Source: Botrytis cinerea B05.10 (taxonomy: Eukaryota > Ascomycota > Leotiomycetes > Helotiales > Sclerotiniaceae). Taken from it: a stretch of DNA of 64,000 bases. Where the stretch lies: contig NC_037316.1 in the NCBI RefSeq assembly GCF_000143535.2, forward strand, positions 1,612,001-1,676,000, given 5' to 3'. Below are positions 60,213-64,000 of this stretch, piece by piece. The first letter of the stretch is position 1. Each line of letters starts with the position of its first letter. The notes beneath the pieces were generated by a model. The model was not told the DNA's origin. It did not search any database and saw only the letters and a program-made list of their open reading frames with translations. Both the position numbers and the translations under genes were made by a program.

Positions 60213-62467
60213 TCATATATCATTTCTCCGTCTTCCTTCTCTCTCCTCATCATGAGGACTAATTTCTCTATGATCCCTTCCTCTCTCATCTTCACTGATA
60301 CTCTCTGTTGAACTATGCTCACCACTAGCAATCTCAGCATCCTTAATTCTAAAGCCCTCGATGATTTCCGCCAACCTCGCACCTTCTTCCTTACCCCTTT
60401 CTACATTAACGAAATAAATCAATGGAGCGGGCAATCCAACTAGAACCGCCAAAAACCAAAAAGCTGGTCTAATTTCGCCCGTTCCATCGACAATTGCTCC
60501 CACAATTGCGGGGCCAAACACACTAGATCCTTTATCTGTAATAGCGTATAGAGCATAGAATGCTGCCTCGGATCCCGGGGGGATCAGTTCACCAAATAGG
60601 GAGCGACAATAACTACTTAACCCACCGAGGACAAAACCGTAAATGAACCCGAGAGGATACATTTCCCAAGGTTGTTGGAGACCGATGACGTTCCAGCGTT
60701 TGACGATGGGGAGAAACCCCAGGAGACCGTACAAAGGGATCGATTCGAATATGCATATACATGCGAGAATCGTTTGATGGGGCTTCAGATTGAGAGCGCG
60801 GGAAATAGCTGCCCATGAGAATGCACCTAGAACGCCTGCTGTAGTCGCGATGACATTAATGAGGCCAAGTGCTTCGGGTGCCATGCGAAGTTGAGTTTTA
60901 GCATAGAGAACTGCTGTTCCCGAGACAGTTGCAATGGCATCGGAGAGGAGGAACCACGCTGCCAAGAAAAGGGTTATATCTTTCAATCGTCGAGCGAGTT
61001 TTACGGTGCGGAAGAGAGATGACCAAGCGTAGATGGTATAAGCCAACCAACTTCTTGAGCCCTTTGAATTTCTATTCCCCGTGGATGGTAATGGTGGTCC
61101 TGGTCTAGGCCGAAGCCATAATGCGGCAGGAATTGTAAACAGGAACCACCATAATCCTATGAAAAATAATACGAGTCGTAGGGAGAAGGTTGTACCTTTG
61201 AGCAGCCATATAATGATAATGGATACGCATTGGAGAAAGAGACCGGCACTATAACCGATTCCTATACCAGTCGAAGAAATTTGGGTAGACAATTGAAGCT
61301 CAATCGAAGTAGAATCTGCAGATAGCGGCAAAGGCTCCGTTACGTCAGGAGCTTCCGAAAGGGTCCTATTGTGCGACAGCAGTGCGCTTCTTTCATCATA
61401 CACCTCAGCCTCTGACTCGCCCAGGGAGTGTTCTGGAGGGTATTCATCGACGAAACTGGGATGCAACTCCGGTGAAAAATCCGGCGTGCCATATTGAGTT
61501 TTCGGATGATGTCGGACAAGTAGGGGAAGAAATGAATTTAACAGCACAAAACTTGCCCCAAAGCAGGTATTTGAGATTATTGCCCAGAGAGCCCCTAGCA
61601 AGTACACTTTCGGGACAACCGTTAGAAACAACATAGTCGTTATAGATCCGGCGAACGCAAAGAATAACAGCAGACGTTTGCGATAATTCCCATGATCTGC
61701 AGCACAACTAATTGAAACTACCAGTATCGCTTGAAAGAGAACACTGAGAGAGAAACTATACATAGCAAAACTAGCAGTATTAATCTGTAGTCCGCCGATA
61801 TAAATCACACATTGTGAATCTTTTGCATTTCCTGGGTTTAAGCCTGGTGGTAGATGTGTAGAGCTCGAACCGCATGGTTGTGTTGGATCTGAAAGTAGGA
61901 CTCCATTCTCTCTTGCCAATTGTTCCAAGGTAATCGGGATGAAGGATCCTGAAACAGATCCGTTAGCCTCAGAAAATATGGGTTCTAATAAGCTTAAAAC
62001 CTAAACTTCTGTAATGAAAGTCGAAGATTTGAAGGTACAATGCCGTCATTGATAAGTGTATAAGGCAAGGCTGACAATGCCACCCCCTTTAGCCTCGATG
62101 GATAGGACTCATGGAATTGCAAACAACTGGACCATTTTGCTTCAACAAGCTAGATATAAGATCAAAGAAATACCTCAGACGTACCAATACCACAAATGAC
62201 GAAAACCTCCGCAGCAAATCCATAGGCGTACCATCCCGACAACTCTTTCCGACTCGTCAATCGTGTGTCCTCACCCGCATACTGAGCAGGAACATCTCTA
62301 TGTGCAGAACCAATATCGGGCCCCATACTATCGTGATCAGCGGAACTCGATCTCTCGTCATCTGCTTCAAAAGATGAAGAATAAGAAGTGTAAGATAGTT
62401 TTGTACTATTTGAAGGGGCGCGGTGTGGTTCGGGGCGAAGCTGGGGTTCGCTGATGCGAGGGACCAT
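60213..62467 (-). CDS. ATG22: Autophagy-related protein 22, vacuolar amino acid effluxer
   Basis: Two exons: complement(60213..61948, 62185..62467), 672 residues; donor GTACGT and acceptor CAG, phase 1, restoring [20 protein letters not shown]. The N-terminal 70 residues are disordered. [18 protein letters not shown] begins the first membrane segment and is an Atg22 signature. About 11-12 membrane segments follow, such as [40 protein letters not shown] and [29 protein letters not shown], the conserved late loop. A soluble acidic insert lies at about 270-330. Atg22 exports amino acids from the vacuole after autophagic breakdown. The intron of 236 bases is the longest in this window. The C-terminal tail is acidic and charged. 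Confidence 0.93.
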
Positions 62468-64000
62468 TGCGCGCTGGATAAGGTAATTTGGGACCAGTTA
62501 ATAGCGATAGGCGTTTAGAACATCATGCTAACCGGGCTAATATCTGAAATGTTTAGGATGATTTTGAACATCTTCTTTTGTTTGAAGAAATGCTGTGAAC
62601 GAAGAAATAATAAATAAAGGTTAGCAAACAATGTAAAGTGTGAACGAGGGAGGGAGAGAGAGAAAGAAAAGAACAGAACAAAATAAAGATTTTTTATTCC
62701 AAGAATCCTCTTACCTACATACACACATCCACATATGATGGATGGATGCATTAATGAAAATGGAGGTGAACGTAAAATAAAGGAAAGGTTAGCTATTCAT
62801 AAGAAGATACCCGCACCGTACATCGATCTTTTGGAGACCAGCACAAGTGACGAGATAGACGCTCTAACCTGGGTGGAAATAAAACAGGGGCATTCGGCAT
62901 TTGACCAAAGCACCACTTTTCAGCATCCTGTGAATCAAGTGAGCTCATGCGAATGGGGCGGAGAAGGAGAGGCGGAGGGGGAGGGGAGGGCAACGCAACG
63001 CAAGGAAGAAGACGTGTAAAGTTGTAAGTGAGAGAGGGCGAGGGCGAGGGCGAGGAAGGGGGAGAGGGACAAGAGATGCGTAGAAGAGATGTAGAGAGAG
63101 GAAGAGTCCCAGAGAGGATGAGGGTGTAAGGGTACAAGAGTACAAGAGTACAAGAGTATAGGAGAGTATACCTAAGAGTGTGAAGAATGAGAAACGAATA
63201 CTGCCCGCCCAGCTGTCTGAACGCCCCTTGGACACCTACATTGCTACACGCTGTTATTGTCGTGGTTGCCATCATTCTTCTGCATCATGGATAGTTCTTG
63301 TCATTGGTGGCATGCAAACAAGAAGGGCAAAGAAGGATCAGGACAATGCATATCTATATTTTATATGTGTGGAGTAGCCATACGTAGCAGCAAACAGAAG
63401 AGCTTTCTTATCGCTTTATCTATCTTTCCTCTGTCTCTCTTCACTCCCCTCCCTGCCCTTCCCTTCCCTTCCCTTCTCTTTCCTTTCCTTTCTCCCCCTT
63501 CCTCCTTCTCCACCAATCGTCTCTCTTCTCTTCCTTTCCACCCACATCACCGGTAATGTGCCGATCGTAACAGGACCTAATCGATAATCACGTGACGTGG
63601 ACGTCGGCTTTCCAATTCAACTCACGGGTTCCTAATTGGGTCTAGTCGATTCCGTCCGCAATTCCAGGCAAGCCAGCCGGATTGTTTGATTGTTTCTTTG
63701 ATTTCGTACCGTAGATTGAAGGGGACCATTGATTTGGAAAAATTAAAGACTTCTTCTTCAACCGCAAATAATCCACCTCAAGTTCGTTCTTCAAGATCAG
63801 TCGCATATCAAAACATCACCCATTCGCACCTTCCAAATTATTAAGATTCCAACAAAACTCGAGTCGTACCCATAAAAGAGACCCAGCCATCCTTTCATGC
63901 AAGGTCGCGCTGTGCGTTTCCAACCCTACAAAGAGCTATTGATAATTGTCACCACATCTAAGATATCGAATTCGAGCTTCGACTGCTAGGAAGAGCTTGT
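62468..64000. other. Intergenic, ATG22 promoter and right edge
   Basis: No supported gene. Purine-rich then pyrimidine-rich simple sequence covers 62930-63170 and 63430-63530. An ACGT-core cluster at 63589-63605 suggests a promoter, probably for a plus-strand gene beyond the window. Confidence 0.45.
63589..63605. promoter_or_regulatory. Cluster of three ACGT-core elements
   Basis: CACGTG, GACGTG and GACGTC lie head to tail within 17 bases. These are bHLH (E-box) and bZIP/CRE-type half sites. They stand about 1.1 kb upstream of ATG22 and 0.4 kb before the window end, so the target gene is uncertain. Confidence 0.45.

Overview
The window is nuclear DNA of a filamentous ascomycete. Genes are split by many short spliceosomal introns (about 47 to 100 bases, GTANGT donors, CTRAY-like branch sites). 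The gene set includes a Zn2Cys6 regulator, FPR4-type FKBP, an LSD1 with an HMG box, ATG22 and a STIMATE-like membrane protein. Gene content, moderate base composition and gene density suggest a Leotiomycete (Helotiales, perhaps Sclerotiniaceae), but that placement is inferred from general knowledge, not proved. I rebuilt exon joins by hand from splice signals and reading phase; every multi-exon model given keeps phase to its stop codon unless marked broken.

Layout. 0.3-5.2 kb, minus strand: a small glycine-zipper-like protein, a molybdopterin enzyme of the sulfite oxidase family, and a broken enoyl-reductase-like gene. 5.2-7.7 kb is a gap ending in an iron-GATA-type site in front of a low-affinity iron permease (7.7-9.5 kb). 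10.5-18.1 kb, minus strand: a divergent NDR/LATS-type AGC kinase, a nuclear FKBP prolyl isomerase, a DJ-1/PfpI protein and a basic Ser/Arg-rich protein. 18-20.9 kb is nearly empty (one 2EXR-like relic). 20.9-24.6 kb, plus strand: a Zn2Cys6 transcription factor and the five-exon splicing factor SF3B6/p14. 26.1-30.7 kb, plus strand: a 42-residue cysteine-rich peptide gene, a STIMATE-family vacuolar or ER membrane protein and a CYSTM-like protein. 30.7-32.4 kb holds a degenerate three-copy repeat with inverted ends. 32.4-40.9 kb, minus strand: a family 1 glycosyltransferase, an unknown Ser-rich protein and histidyl-tRNA synthetase with a probable dual start. 41.2-49.1 kb, plus strand: VPS33, LSD1 and the F-actin capping protein beta subunit. 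An intron-bearing tRNA-Arg(TCG) lies at 50.1 kb. 50.2-57.0 kb is a gene desert with low-complexity tracts. Then come an atypical NAD(P)-binding epimerase-like protein (57.0-58.4 kb, plus) and ATG22 (60.2-62.5 kb, minus). The last 1.5 kb is intergenic and probably a promoter for a gene beyond the edge.

Most genes are single-copy housekeeping functions (translation, splicing, chromatin, vacuole traffic, actin). I see no clear secondary-metabolite cluster, CRISPR array, transposase or reverse transcriptase. The least ordinary items are the tiny cysteine-rich gene, the CYSTM-like gene, the three-copy inverted-repeat array, the iron-GATA site, the broken reductase, a probable GC-AG intron in the kinase and a 3n stop-free intron beside the active site of the molybdopterin enzyme.
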